Assembly: GCF_036884655.1 (NCBI RefSeq)
Contig: NC_088342.1
Location: forward strand, 29,464,001 to 29,528,000
DNA: 64,000 nt
Source of the DNA: Musa acuminata AAA Group
Lineage: Eukaryota; Streptophyta; Magnoliopsida; Zingiberales; Musaceae
Direction of reading: 5' to 3'
Shown here: positions 50,678-63,830 of the stretch, piece by piece
Numbering within the stretch: position 1 is the first letter of the stretch
How the letters are laid out: every line of letters starts with the position of its first letter
Translations under genes and position numbers: made by a program
Notes under the pieces: model-generated
What the model was told of the DNA's origin: nothing
Databases searched by the model: none
Seen by the model: only the letters and a program-made list of their open reading frames with translations

Positions 50678-51350
50678 TGTTGAATCTCGGATTTTGATGA
50701 TGAAGTCAATTGTCATTTGTTGTCTAATGTATGTGTTGAGATAAGTGTGTAGGATTAACTACGATGAAAGTAAGACATGCAGCAGGAGTTGCGCCGGAGT
50801 CATGACAATGATCACGTTGGGAGTTCGAGAGCTCGACGGAAGTTCGGACAGTCGTCGGAGGTTCTGCGGGAACAAATCCGAGAAGTCCAGAAGCTTGCCA
50901 AAGGAGCTCGTCGGAACTTGCCAAGTGGATCGTCGCAGTCCAGGAGTTTGCCGGAAGTCCGCAAGAGCATCACCGAGGGTTCATCGGATGATCGACGGAA
51001 GTTCGCCGGAAACTCGCTGGAAGAAGCGAGTGACGCACCGAAGCAAGCTGCAGAATATGTCTCAGGAAATAATCGTAGTTAGCACTTTGATTAAGTTAGA
51101 AATGGGAGGTGATCCCATTAGCTTAATCCTGGGGCAATTGGGCCCCTGAAGAACTCAAATTGGGTCGAATGGTTCAACCCATTCGGACCCAGGTTGCTGT
51201 GGGAGGTGCAACCGCCCAGGCAGGGAGGTAGCACCGCCCAGGCTATGTCTCCCAGCGAGACTGGGCAGTGCAACCGCCCCAGCCAAGAGGTGCAACCGCC
51301 CAGGGCTCAGTCTCCGAGCGAGACTGGGCGGTGCAACCTCCTTTGTCAGG

Positions 51351-54122
51351 TGTCACGCCCCCCCCCCCCGAATTATCACATTCAGGAGGTGTGACCCTAT
51401 CTAAAATCAATAATATTGTAATTCATCATCAATTCAATCCAGGATCCAATCTACCAATTTGAGGATACTAAGAATCATTCAAAAATCAATATTCACAATT
51501 CATAAACCTGAACGTTACATAAATCATAATCCACTTCACTCATAGATTCACAAAATCTAAAGACAACTCAACTAAACATCAACCACAACACAAATCCATA
51601 ATCATAGAAATATATACAATCACAAAAAAGATAATTATTTACCATGAGTTCTTATCCTTATACAACTTAAACTTATCATTCCATACACATGAGCGGTCCT
51701 TTAAACTTTTACAACACATAAGTATCAACAGATCCTTAACATTACATCAGAAGTAAAGTTTACTATACAACAAAAACCATCATCCAACAAAATTAGCTAA
51801 AAAATCTTCTAGCCTTTCACTGCTTTAACCCAATTCTAGCTTTTCAGTGCGTGACAAGCTACCCTGAAAAATTTATATAGCAACGGGGTGAGCATAAAGA
51901 GCTCAGCAAGTGTCTAACATATCCATGGCGATAGGAGAAGTTCAAGCAGGCTTAGTATCAAGATACAAAAGTAGAAATACAAGTGTTCATTTGAAGTCAT
52001 CTCATTTGATATAAAATCACAAAGGTTTACCTCGTTCAAAAATAGGCATTAGACATAATAATAGGAGAAAGGAAATTGGAGCATTTCATTGGCAAAAGAA
52101 GCATTTAGGCATGTATCAAATGGCACATGAAGCATTTAGGTGCATATCAAAGGCGTAAGAGTGTTTGGGGGTATAATAATGACACACGAAACACTTCAAA
52201 GTATAACAAGTGAACCGAATAATAAACACAAGCTGTATGTCATTTTTGATGTAGCATGCATTCCATTTTTTTATCCAAAGCATAATATGAACTCATAAAC
52301 AAAGCTTTGGATATCATATCAATAAACATAGAGGGCGCTGTGGGACCACATACATAATGTGATTCATCCATTTCTGGATGACCACCAAGCATAAGTCTCC
52401 CACGTCTGAGAGCTTCATCCACCCACGTCTGAGTGAAGTCAATGGGGCCGGCAGAGCAATCACGGGCTCTAAGCATAACTCCCTTTACCATTTCTGGCAA
52501 AGGTTGACAATATCCCACAAGACACCAGAGTACAAAAGGGTAGTATGAACAATAACATTGGCACATATCAGAAGCACATGCGGAACAACAAAATGTACAT
52601 ATGCCTTTTGAGTCAATACGATACAAACATAATCTTTCATAAATGTATTCAGATTTGAAAGAAAACAAAAGCAAGAGCATACAAGGATTTCAAGAAATCA
52701 CATATAGCTCAATTGAAATAAGAAGGTTAGGTGAATTCAATGTCCAACGAAATGAAACTGGAAGAGGCACATATCGAAAGCAAATGCGGAACAATGGATT
52801 GCATGTGCCGAATCATTACGATGCAAACATGATCTTTAGATGATAGCTGCAAATGTACAAATAAATAAAGGATAAAAGTATACAGGAATTTAAGGTAATA
52901 ATGTAAAGCTTAACTGAAGAGTGTTTGCCGAAATCGATTTCCAAAGAGAAGAAACAAGGAAAGCCGAAATCGACCAAAGCTCGATTCTGGCAGAATTCGA
53001 TAGGGTCATTGTATGAACTATTTTGATAACCAATTATGCTCCAATTTGTACAAAATAGGTTTCATTAGAAAGCTTTATCAATCTAGTTTTAGGCAAATCA
53101 AGTTTAACAAGAATTGAAATTTACTACAGGGAGTTACAGATAATTTTGTAGCAAAAGGTCTGAAAATATTAGCTCTGTTTTACTGAATCCATAGGGTCGA
53201 TGAAAGCAGATGTTTCAGTTAGCAATTGTACTCCAAAAATTTCAAATCAGGTATATACAGAAAACATTTTGAGTCTAGCTTCGAATAAATCATACTTTGT
53301 ATGAATCTGAGTTCACTGCAGAAAGTTATAACTAGTTAAGCAACAAGAGGTCAGAAATTTCAGTCCCTATTTTGCAGAATCTGTAGGGTTAATTGAAACA
53401 GAAGTCTTAGTTGGCATTTAAACTCCAAATCATTCAATCTTAGTGTCAAAATAAAGATAATTGAGTCTACTTTCAAATGGATTAGGTTTTGCCTAAATCA
53501 GAGTTTAGTGCTAAAAGTTAGATCCAAAACAATGTATAGAAGTCAGATTACCGAAAAAAATTCAGATTCATGGCTTTGTATCAGAAGGAAAGAACGATTT
53601 GGTACTAAGCTGAAATCTTTTGAATTATGAAGTATTAAAAGGAAAACAGAGATTAGGAATTCTGTAGAAAGAGGTTAGAACACTTGCCTTAAACAAATTT
53701 GATTCCCAAATGGGGGGAGTTGATGCAAAAACCTCAATCAAATCTTCTTCTTCAATTCCTCTTCTTCTTCTTCTTCCCTTCTCTTCTCTTCTTAGACTCA
53801 CGTTGGATTCTGAAGGTTACATTTAGTTTCTCCTTTAATCTCTTATTTAATTACTTTTGGTTAACACAAGAGTTGCAAAGTTTCAAGGTGGCAAGCATGC
53901 ATGAAAAGTGCTAGATGTCATCCTTAGAGCAAACTTAGGTGGCACCATTAGGTTAGCTAATGACACATGTCCACTAATTTTTTTTTTTTAACTTAAATCT
54001 GAAACTTTCATAAATCATATCAAACTTCTATTATAATAATATTTAATATAAAAAAATTATTAAATAATCCTCATATTTACAAATAAGCATTTACTAAATT
54101 TTCAAAAATGAGGGATATTACA
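51351..54122 (-). mobile_element. Long solo LTR, 2772 bp, target duplication TCAGG, inverted copy of 46353-49147
   Basis: On the plus strand it begins TGTCACGCCCCCCC and ends GAGGGATATTACA. TCAGG lies on both sides (51346-51350 and 54123-54127). Removing it restores the SIRE-type LTR. Long stretches match the reverse complement of 46353-49147, including the CTTCTTCTTC run near 53745-53790. There is no coding content. Confidence 0.92.
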
Positions 54123-54855
54123 TCAGGAGGTAGCACCGCTAGAGCTCAAGTTTCGAGCTTTGCCAGGCGGTGCAACCTCTCCAGTCAGGCGGTGCAACCG
54201 CCTGAGCTCGGTCTTCGAGCTTTGGCAGAGAGGTGCAACCGCCCCTGACAGAGGTAGCACCGCCCAGAGGCTCGGTCTTCGAGCTCTGCCAGGCAGTGCA
54301 ACCGCCCCAGTCAGGAGGTGCAACCGCCTGATCCCGGAATTCCGGGATTTGATCGTTTTGAGCTCCAAATTTGAACTGGGTTGGGGCCTATAAATACCCT
54401 ACCCATTCAGCACTGAAAAGAAACAGACCTACACCGAATTCTTGATCTTTTCTGTGATTCTAAGAGCTCAAATTTGTGTAAAGTCCAAAAGTTCTCCTCT
54501 TTCTGTTCTTCAAGTCTTGAGTTGTAAAGAGAGGAGAGAAAGGTTCTGTAAGGGTTGTCTCCTGAGCCCGTCAAAAGGAGTGAAACTATAAAAGGGCAGT
54601 TGGCCTTCGCCTATTAAAGGAAGGCCTCTAGTTGACGTCGGTGACCTCGTCGGTGGAGGAAGCCAAAAGTGGAGTAGGTCAAGACTGACCGAACCACTCT
54701 AAATCTCTGGTTTGCTTTTATTTTGCGCACTTTATCATTACTGCAAACCTCCTACATAGCTACTGCTCTCTGCGCTTTTACAAACAAGTTTCTAAGTTCT
54801 GATCTTTCCGAATATGCATTCAGACGTAAATCGATGTTTTCGTACGATCTTTACA

Positions 54856-55003
54856 TTGCAGTTTACATTTACGTTTTGATTCTATTTATAACTGCAAACT
54901 GTCTTCTGCGCTTTTACGAATGAGTTTCTTTGCAGTTTACATTTACGTTTTGATTCCATTTATAACTGCAAACTGCCTTCTGCGCTTTTACGAACGAGTG
55001 TCT
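54856..55003 (+). repeat. Two 74-bp direct repeats in the SIRE-type LTR
   Basis: TTGCAGTTTACATTTACG begins at 54856 and 54930. The units differ at a handful of bases. The second ends at the insertion point of the 8.6 kb copia element. Confidence 0.9.
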
Positions 55004-56496
55004 TGTTGGGAAATCATGGGGGGCGACATCATATGCGCAGCGGAAGAACAAGAACACAAAAATCCTCGATTCCCAAAAAGATGTTCGTCGTCGTGCGAAG
55101 ATTGGTGCGCAAAAATCCGCAAAACACAAAACTGCGTATAGAGATTGTGTTACCTAGGGAGATCGTATATCCCTATTTCCTTGCAGATCCTTAGGAGAGG
55201 GTGAAGGAGGTCAAGCGTCCTTCTCTTTAGCGGTGATCCACACAGCAGGGTTACGACGACGCTCCTCAAAACTCCATGCCTACTCTGAGGTGGAGAGGGA
55301 GAGGAGAATAGGAAAGGCAAGCAAAGACTCTAGCTTATGAGGCTGTGAATCCCTCCTATTTATAGAGATCCTGTGTCAAACCCTAATGGGTCCTTCCCTA
55401 GTGGGTATTGGATCTGCATCCAATAAGACAAGGGCTCCGTCGGATATCTCATATCCGAACCTCTACTCATCGCAATGCCTACCATATGTGTGTGACCCTC
55501 TAGGCCCAATATCGAGCTGGCCGTGAGTCATAACTGTCAGAACTCCTTCTAACTCAGTGAATTATTATCTCTGTAATAATTCACTCGACTCATCGACTAC
55601 GAACGTACTAGGCCACTACGCCATAGTCCCTAGACGATACAGGGGAATCCAATCTATTGGACCTGTCTGTCCTCAGTTACCATGTACCTATAGTCCCTCA
55701 TCCATCTAATATCCCAGAGACCGTATATCGAGCATGGTGCTATCAGATCCACACGGTTTCTACTCAAGTCTCGCTCTAATCGGATTCTCTCGGAGAACTC
55801 TTTCTCTCTCAACCCGAATGACCCTGGCCAGGGATTTGTCTGAGCAAGAACACATAGTATATTCCTCTCATGACGCCGAGAGTGGATGATCCTCTGTCGA
55901 CACTCAATAGCCCTCGTAAGGTCGACTACTACTCCCAATGACCAGCTGTACTAGATTTGGGACAGCCAAACCTATAAGTCTGGTATCAAAGAGTGGAGCA
56001 CTCATACAGGACATCCTTGGTGTCTCAAGTATAAGGACCAGATACACCACTAGGACTACCAAATCGCTGTCTGACAATAAGGCATCATCAACCATCCAGC
56101 ATTCCGTAAGCGGATCAATCAGTGAACTCATTCTCCAATGAGCACCTGTATTGTATCCCTAGTGTCCCTACATGAGCAGCTATGAGACCAGCTGCATCCA
56201 TCATATGGACGGGTATACAGCACACCAGTCTATCCGGTTATCACGATGTCCCTCTCGAGTAACCTATGACCGGGATTATTTAGGATATGTGTTTAAAGGT
56301 GAATCGATCTTATTATCGTGATCTCATCACGATCTGATTCCCATTGCACAAATCCAAGGACATCACAATATATATATGCATTTATACAATAGTTATAAAG
56401 TGATATACGCTAAAATATAATAAGCAAAAAGATTCTGTATCAAGTCACACGTGCCATCACTCACGTGATTGGCTTGCTAGGCACCTATGACTAGCA
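55004..56496 (-). mobile_element. 3' LTR of the complete copia element
   Basis: Plus-strand ends are TGTTGGGAAATC and TATGACTAGCA. The minus strand starts TGCTAGTCATAGGTGCC. Carries the sense-strand small frame 55904-56131. Confidence 0.95.
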
Positions 56497-56510
56497 ATCT
56501 CCCACTTGAC

Positions 56511-59500
56511 CTAAAGCCAATCACCTATGTGTCTGATCCCCATCAGACTCCTGTGACGCTCAAAGACAATTTGAGACAACGACTTTGTCAGTGGATCTGC
56601 AATGTTATCTTCGGATGGAACTCTTTCCACTGCTACATCTCCTCGTGTTACGATCTCTCTAATAAGCTGGAACCTCCTCAGAACACTTCTGATGAGACCC
56701 GGGTTCCCTTATTTGAGTAATCGCCCCATAGTTGTCGCAATATAAGGAAGTCGACTTCTCGCTATTCGGAACGACACCCAAATCTGTGATGAACATCTTC
56801 ACCCAGACTCCCTCCTTTGCTACATCTGATGCAGCAATGTACTCCGCCTCTGTGGTCGAGTCAGCAGTGGTATCTTGCTTGGAACTCTTCCAGCACACTG
56901 CTCCTTCATTCAAGGTGTACACATACCCTGAATTCGACTTGCTATCATCGACATCAGACTGAAAACTTGAGTCAGTGTAGCCTTCAACCTTAAGGCTATT
57001 ACCTCCATATACTAGTAAAAGATCCTTAGTCCTTCTCAAGTACTTAAGGATACACTTTACTGCTTTCCAGTGCTCCAAGCCTGGATCCGCCTGATACCTG
57101 CTCGTGACACTCAGAGCATGCGCTATATCAGGCCTAGTACATAGCATGACATACATGATAGACCCTATTGCTGAGGCATAAGGTATCATATCCATGTTCG
57201 CCCTTTCTTCTGGAGTCTTTGGGGACATACTCGTAGAAAGCGATATTCCATGTCTCATCGGTATGAGACCTCTCTTGGAATTTTCCATGCCAAACCTTTT
57301 GACAATAGTTTCTATGTACCTGGACTGGGACAAGCCAAGCATCCTCTTGGATCTATCTCTATAGATTCTAATCCCCAAGATATAAGATGCTTCCCCTAAG
57401 TCCTTCAAGGAGAAGTGTCTAGATAACCAAGCCTTTACTGTGGATAGCATTCCTATGTCATTCCCAATGATGAGGATGTCATCCACATATAACACCAAAA
57501 AGGTGATAGCACTCCCACTTACCTTTCTGTATACACAAGGCTCATCTTCGTTCTTAACGAAGTCATAAGATCTGATTGCCTCATCAAATCTTATGTTCCA
57601 ACTTCGGGAAGCTTGCTTTAGTCCATAAATGGATCTAAGCAACCTACACACCTTATCTGGGCAGTTCTTGGACACGAATCCCTCAGGTTGCATCATATAC
57701 ACCTCCTCCTCGAGGTTCCCGTTGAGGAATACGGTTTTCACATCCATCTGCTAGATCTCATAATCATAGTGTGCTGCAATAGCCAATAGAATTCTGATGG
57801 ATTTTAGCATTGCTACGGGTGAGAAAGTTTCGTCGTAGTCAACACCTTGCCTTTGACGATACCCCTTAGCCACTAGCCATGCTTTATAGGTCTCTATCTT
57901 TCCATCTACTCCGATCTTTTTCTTAAAGATCCACTTGCAACTGATGGGTACAATACCTTCGGGCGCATCAACTAGGTTCCAAACCTTATTGGAGTACATA
58001 GAATCCATCTCAGAATTCATGGCTTCTTTCCACTTCCCGGAGTCTATACTCATAATAGCCTCCTCGTAGGTCTGAGGATCAATATCCTCTACATCCTCTG
58101 CTCTAATATGTCCCACATATCTCTCAGGAGGATGGGATACTCTATCAGACCTGCGTAAAGTTGATACTTGTGTATTAGGTACCTGAACAAACTCGGGCTG
58201 TAGAGTGGTGCTTGAGCTTGGTTCTCCAACCTTGCTCAATTCTATCATTCTCCCACTGTCTCCGTTAAGAATGTGTTCCTTCTCAAGGAACACTGCTCTC
58301 TTAGCTACAAAGACCTTTTGGTCCTCGAGATGATAGAAATAATACCCACAAGTTTCCTTGGGGTATCCCACAAATTTGCATCGCTCTGTCCTTGATTCTA
58401 ACTTATCGGGGTTGTGTCTTCTAACATGGACAGGGCAGCCCCAAATCTTAACAACCTTAAGATCAGACTTCTTCCCTTTCCATATCTCATATGGTGTAGA
58501 CACTACCGACTTAGTTGGAACTCTATTCAGAAGGTAAGCTGCGGTTTCTAGGGCATATCCCCAGAATGAGATGGGTAGGTCAGCGAAACTCATCATGGAC
58601 CGTACCATATCTAATAATGTACGATTTCTCCTTTCAGAGACACCATTGAGCTGAGGTGTATAAGGAGGTGTCCATTGGGATAATATCCCATGGTCCTTGA
58701 GGAACTGAGTAAACTCTGTACTTAAGTATTCACCTCCTCGATCTGATCGAAGAGTTTTGATACTCTTTCCAGTCTGGTTCTCCACCTCATTCTTATACTC
58801 TCTGAATTTCTCAAAGGCCTCGGACTTGTACTTCATTAAGTACACATATCCATACCTTGAGAAATCATCAGTAAATGTAATGAAGTAGGAGTAACCTCCA
58901 ATGGCATGAGTTGACATGGGTTCACATACATCACTATGTATGAGTTCCAACAACTCATTGGCTCTCTCTCCAGTTCTACTAAATGGAGATTTGGTCAGTT
59001 TTCCACGAATGCAAGGCTCACAAGTTGCATATGACACATAGTCGAATGGATCTAGATATCCATCATTTAGCAACTTTTGAATCCTTCTTTCATGGATGTG
59101 ACCTAGCCTACAATGCCACAGGTATGCACTGTTCAACTCATCTCGTTTCCTTTTGGACACATTTACATTCATGATATATGGAGTGGTGTCTAAAATAAAT
59201 AAACCATTATGCAATGTTCCTTTCGTGATGATCTTATCATCTAATAATATCGAACAACCATTGTTCTCAAAAACAAATTTATATCCACTAACTGTTAAAC
59301 ATGAAATGGAGATAATGTTTTTGATAATAGAAGGAACAAAATAACATGCATCTAATGCAATAAATGCTCCACTAGGCAGATGTAGGGCGACCTCGCCAAC
59401 AGCTAATACAGCAACTTTTGCTCCATTACCCATCTTGAGGTCCATCTCGCCTCTCTCTAGTCTCCTAGGCCTTGCTAGAACCTGCAACGAATTGCATATA

Positions 59501-60389
59501 TGATAAGCACTACCGGTATCCAATACCCATGTGTTATCATAAGAGTCTGACAAATGGAGACTGATCATGAATGTACCTGAAGCTTCATCAAGCTTTTGTT
59601 TCGCCCTTTCTGCAAGGTACTTTTTGCAGTTTCTCTTCCAATGCCCATCTTTACCACAGTGGAAGCACCGGCCTTTGTCCTTTGCTGGGTCTTTCTTAGC
59701 AACCTTTACTTTACCTTGTTTGCCCTTGCACTTTCCCTTCTTAAGGGACCTTTCTGCTTTCCTTTTCTTTCTGGTCTCACCAGTGTAGAGAACTGGCTTC
59801 TCTTTCTTAAAAGTACTCTTTGCCTCCCTCAACATATTGAGGAGCTCTGGGAGAGTCACCTCAACCTTGTTCATATTAAAATTCATTATGAACTGTGAAA
59901 AGGAATCTGATAGGGACTGAAGCACAATGTCCACATACAAGTTATCCTCTAGGACCATTCCTAGACCTATGAGTTTCTCTATCCACTCAATCATTTTTAG
60001 GACATGGTTCTGAACCGGTGTCCCCTCAGTCATCCTAGTGCGGAAAAGGCTCTTGGATATCTCATATCGTTGAGTCCTTCCCTGTTCCTCAAACAATTTG
60101 CGGACATGTAGGAGAATGGATCTGGCATCCATCTTTTCATGTTGTCTCTGTAACTCTGGAGTCATAACATATAGCACTAAGCAAGAGTGGAGTCATCAAT
60201 GTACTTCACGTAGCGAGCGATCTCATCCTCGCTTGCCCCTTCTTCGGGCGTAGGCATCATTGTATCAAGGACGTACACGATTTTCTCCGCTGTGAGAACA
60301 ATTCTCAAGTTACGGAGCCAATCCGTATAATTTGGACCAGTGAGGCGGTTGACATCAAGTATGCCACGTAAGGGATTTGAAAGCGACAT
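56511..60389 (-). pseudogene. Copia gag-pol polyprotein with four lesions
   Basis: Starts MSLSNPLRGILDVNRLTGP at 60389. Gag is UBN2-type with zinc knuckle [14 protein letters not shown]. Then protease VLDTGSAYHI, with the catalytic DTG intact; integrase with zinc-binding HCRLGHIHERRIQKLL, core DDFSRYGYVYLM, SDRGGEYLSTEF and NGVSERRN; RT with YVDDILIIGND; RNase H with ADSTTEAEYIAASD. It would end in a DWL-stop at 56511-56513, overlapping the polypurine tract. Lesions: TAG at 60177-60179, a ~7-bp deletion just after it, TAG at 57751-57753 (TGG in the copy at 9900) just before QMDVK, and an ~8-bp deletion near 56685 in RNase H. The 808-codon block 57751-60177 is otherwise open, so inactivation is recent. 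Confidence 0.95.
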
Positions 60390-62122
60390 TTTCTGAAAAT
60401 AAAGATGTAGCAGAAATGAATAACATGCAGATTTTGCAAGAAATAAACTATCAAGATATGGACTTCTATCTTAATATGCTCCCACTATTTTACTAACGAG
60501 TCACGCGACACCCTCAACACGTGAAACGGAAGTCTCCGGCAGACTTCTAGTGGGGATCAGGATCCAATCAGCGTCTTAGTGTAACCTCGAGGGACTCGAC
60601 CAATCACACTAAGCCTAAAAGGTAGGCAACTCTTGCCGATCACAACTCCTTGTGATTCCCGTCCTGTTCGGCCTCCGAATCACCATGGCCTCGAGGGACT
60701 CGACCAACCATGATGCTCGGTTAAGTCAACACCTTCGTTACAAGATGAGTCTGATTTGATGATATACCCTCGACGGACTCGACCAAGCATACCATGCCCT
60801 TAGGTCACCGGTGACATCTCTATGTCGTAAGCAAGATAGCGAATCGCGATATAGGTGAGTCTCGAGGGACTCGACCAACTCAACCTACACCGGGAATCAG
60901 TTCCTACTCATAACGATGGAAGGCCACGTGGGTCAATCTAATTGCCTCACGTTTACCGACTTAATATTATCGAGAGATGTTTCTATAATTTGGTCTCCTA
61001 ATATGACATGTCACACATATACATATTTAATATATATCTACATCGCATGCAAATATATATATACATATCTAGTATGTGTATAAGCAATCACATCAGATGA
61101 TCATGGACCACAACCTAATATGATTAGGCCCGAACCAGTAGGCCTAATCACTCACATCAAGATCTATGTGTGCAACGGTGCATCTCCATGCCCTGTGATC
61201 GTCCATCTCGTCCTCGTCGGTTCCGTCGACATCTTGATGCATCTCCATGCATCACGATCGTCCGTCTCGTGGGTCCCGCTATCGCATCCACGCTCCCGGT
61301 ACGCCTCCTCATGTGATTACAACTTAATCATAGGCACGCAGGCCCAACAATAAACGAGAAATATAATGGAGGTTCGCAGACCTCAATAATAATAATCACA
61401 AGTACACACATCACACGGTCCATGATCATCCGTCCACACATCATACATCACATGTATAAATAATCATCATCATGTAGAACTACTAGATAATAATAAAAAT
61501 AATAATCAACTAAACCTTTTAATTAATTAATATTTTTCTGAAATCAGGGACATGTAGGGAATTTCTCAATTCTTAAGGGTATTTTCGTAATTTGGACAAA
61601 AGATAGAAACTGGAATTTCTCAAATTCCGAGGGGCAAAACTATCTTTTGCCCAGAAAACCCTAATACCCTTTCCCCTTTTCGCTGTTATCGCCGCCGCCA
61701 CCCTGCCAGCGGCACGCCCGCTGGCGGCGATGCCGCTATTGGTGGGTGCCCCCTTCGGGCGCCGTTGCCTCCGCAGACGGTGCTATACCGCCGGGTCGTC
61801 GCCCCTATGGGGGGGTTTCGCCCGCGGGAGCTGCGGCGCCTCTGCCCGTGGGCTGCCAGCCCCGCCAGCAGCAAGCCTGCTGCAAACAGACCGCCGGTCG
61901 GCTGCTGCAGGCACAGCGCTTGCGCATGCGCCGGCGCTGTGCTGCCTGGCTACGGCTGCGGCTGCCGCTGCAGGTGGCTGCAGGCATGCAGATCGAGGGC
62001 AGCAACTGTTGCTGCCCTTCCTCGCTTTTGCGTCAACGATTTTAACGTCAATATTCTTCCTAAACACAACACACGCAGTTCAAAACCAATCATTCGCACG
62101 AACAACCTGGCTCTGATACCAC
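60390..62122 (-). other. 5' leader of the complete copia element
   Basis: Four copies of the TTGGTCGAGTCCCTCGAGG motif (plus-strand positions 60585-60603, 60689-60707, 60768-60786, 60860-60878), the TCACCGGTGA palindrome near 60803, AT-rich DNA, and a GC-rich block at 61685-62030. Frames inside the GC block overlap on both strands and are not conserved in the other copies. Confidence 0.8.
62109..62121 (-). other. Primer-binding site (initiator Met-tRNA type)
   Basis: GGCTCTGATACCA on the plus strand reads TGGTATCAGAGCC on the minus strand, one base from the end of the 5' LTR. Confidence 0.95.
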
Positions 62123-63615
62123 TGTCGGGAAATCATGGGGGGCGACATCATATGCGCAGCGGAAGAACAAGAAAACAAAAATCCCCGATTCCCAAAAAGA
62201 TGTTCGTCGTCGTGCGAAGATTGGTGCGCAAAAATCCGCAAAACACAAAACTGCGTATAGAGATTGTGTTACCTAGGGAGATCGTATATCCCTGTTTCCT
62301 TGCAGATCCTTAGGAGAGGGTGAAGGAGGTCAAGCGTCCTCCTCTCTAGCGGTGATCCACACAACAGGGTTGCGACGACGCTCCTCAAAACTCCAGGCCT
62401 ACTCTGAGGTGAAGAGGGAGAGGAGAATAGGAAAGGCAAGCAAAGACTCTAGCCTATGAGGTTGTGAATCCCTCCTATTTATAGAGATCCCGTGTCAAAC
62501 CCTAATGGGTCCTTCCCTAGTGGGTATTGGATCTGCATCCAATAAGACAAGGGCTCCGTCGGATATCTCATATCTGAACCTCTACTCATCGCAATGCCTA
62601 CCATATGTGTGTGACCCTCTAGGCCCAATATCGAGCTGGCCGTGAGTCATACCTATCAGAACTCCTTCTAACTCAATGAATTATTATCTCTGTAATAATT
62701 CACTCGACTCATCGACTACGGACGTACTAGGCCACTACGCTGTAGTCCCCAAACGATACAGGGGAATCCAATTCATTGGACCTGTCTGTCCTCAGTTACC
62801 ATGTACCTATAGTCCCTCATCCATCTAATATCCCAGAGACCGTATATCGAGCATGGTGCTGTCAGACCCATACGGTTTCTACTCAAGTCTCGCTCTAATC
62901 AGATTCACCCAGAGAACTCTTTCTCTCTCAACCTGAATGACCCTGGCCAGGGATTTGTCTGAGTAAGAACACATGGGATATTCCCCTCATGACACCGAGA
63001 GTGGATGATCCTCTGTCGACACTCAATAGCCCTCGTAAGGTCGACTACCACTCCCAATGACCAGCTGTACTAGATCTGGGATAGCCAAACCTATAAGTCT
63101 GGTATCAAAGAGTGGAGCACTCATACAGGACATCCTTGGTGTCTCAAGTCTAAGGACCAGATACACCACTAGGACTATGGAATCGCTGTCTGACAATAAG
63201 GCATCATCAACCATCCAGCATTCCGTAAGCTGATCAATCAGTGAACTCATTCTCCAATGAGCACCTGTACTGTATCCCTAGTGTCCCTACACGAGCAGCT
63301 ATGAGACCAGCTGCATCCATCATATGGACGGGTATACAGCACACCAGTCTATCCGGTTTTCACGATGTCCCTCTCGAGTAACCTATGACCGGGATTATTT
63401 AAGATATGTGTTTAAAGGTGAATCGATCTCATTATCGTGATCTCATCACGATCCGATTCCCATTGCATAAATCCAAGGACATCACAATATATATATGCAT
63501 TTATGCAATAGTTATAAAGTGATATACGCCAAAATATAATAAGCAAAAAGATTCTGTATCAAGTCACACGTGCCATCACTCACGTGATTGGCTTGCTGGG
63601 CACCTATGACTAGCA
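62123..63615 (-). mobile_element. 5' LTR of the complete copia element
   Basis: Plus-strand ends are TGTCGGGAAATC and TATGACTAGCA; 1493 bp, no net length difference from the 3' LTR. Contains the sense-strand small frame 63023-63250. Confidence 0.95.
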
Positions 63616-63639
63616 TGTCTAAGTTCAGATCTTTCCGAA

Positions 63640-63830
63640 TCTAAGCTTAGACGTAAACTGCGCTTAGATGCAAACTGTGTTTAGACGCAAACTGCGCTTA
63701 GACGCAATCTGCGCTTAGACGCAAACTGCGCTTAGATGCAAACTGCGCTTAGACGCAATCTGCATTTAGACGCAAACTGCGTAAACTGCGCTTATACGCA
63801 AACTGTGTTTGGACGTAAACTGCACTTAAT
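63640..63830 (+). repeat. 17-bp minisatellite (GCTTAGACGCAAACTGC)
   Basis: About ten head-to-tail copies of a 17-bp unit with A/T and C/T variants, in the U5 part of the SIRE-type LTR, starting ~25 bp right of the nested copia element. Confidence 0.93.

Larger units (their letters stand above)
55004..63615 (-). mobile_element. Complete copia retrotransposon, 8612 bp, target duplication TGTCT
   Basis: TGTCT flanks both ends (54999-55003 and 63616-63620). The LTRs at 55004-56496 and 62123-63615 are both 1493 bp with only scattered substitutions by eye. Read on the minus strand: 5' LTR, PBS TGGTATCAGAGCC (62109-62121), 1.7 kb leader, gag-pol in copia order (integrase before RT), polypurine tract AGGTCAAGTGGGAGAT (56497-56512), 3' LTR. 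It is the reference copy for the two other elements and the solo LTR of this family in the window. Coding lesions make it non-autonomous as written. Confidence 0.97.

Noticed and set aside
61686..62313. Ala/Arg/Pro-rich frames, up to 182 codons
   Set aside because: GC-rich leader DNA with few stops by composition; the longest one runs through the primer-binding site into the LTR.
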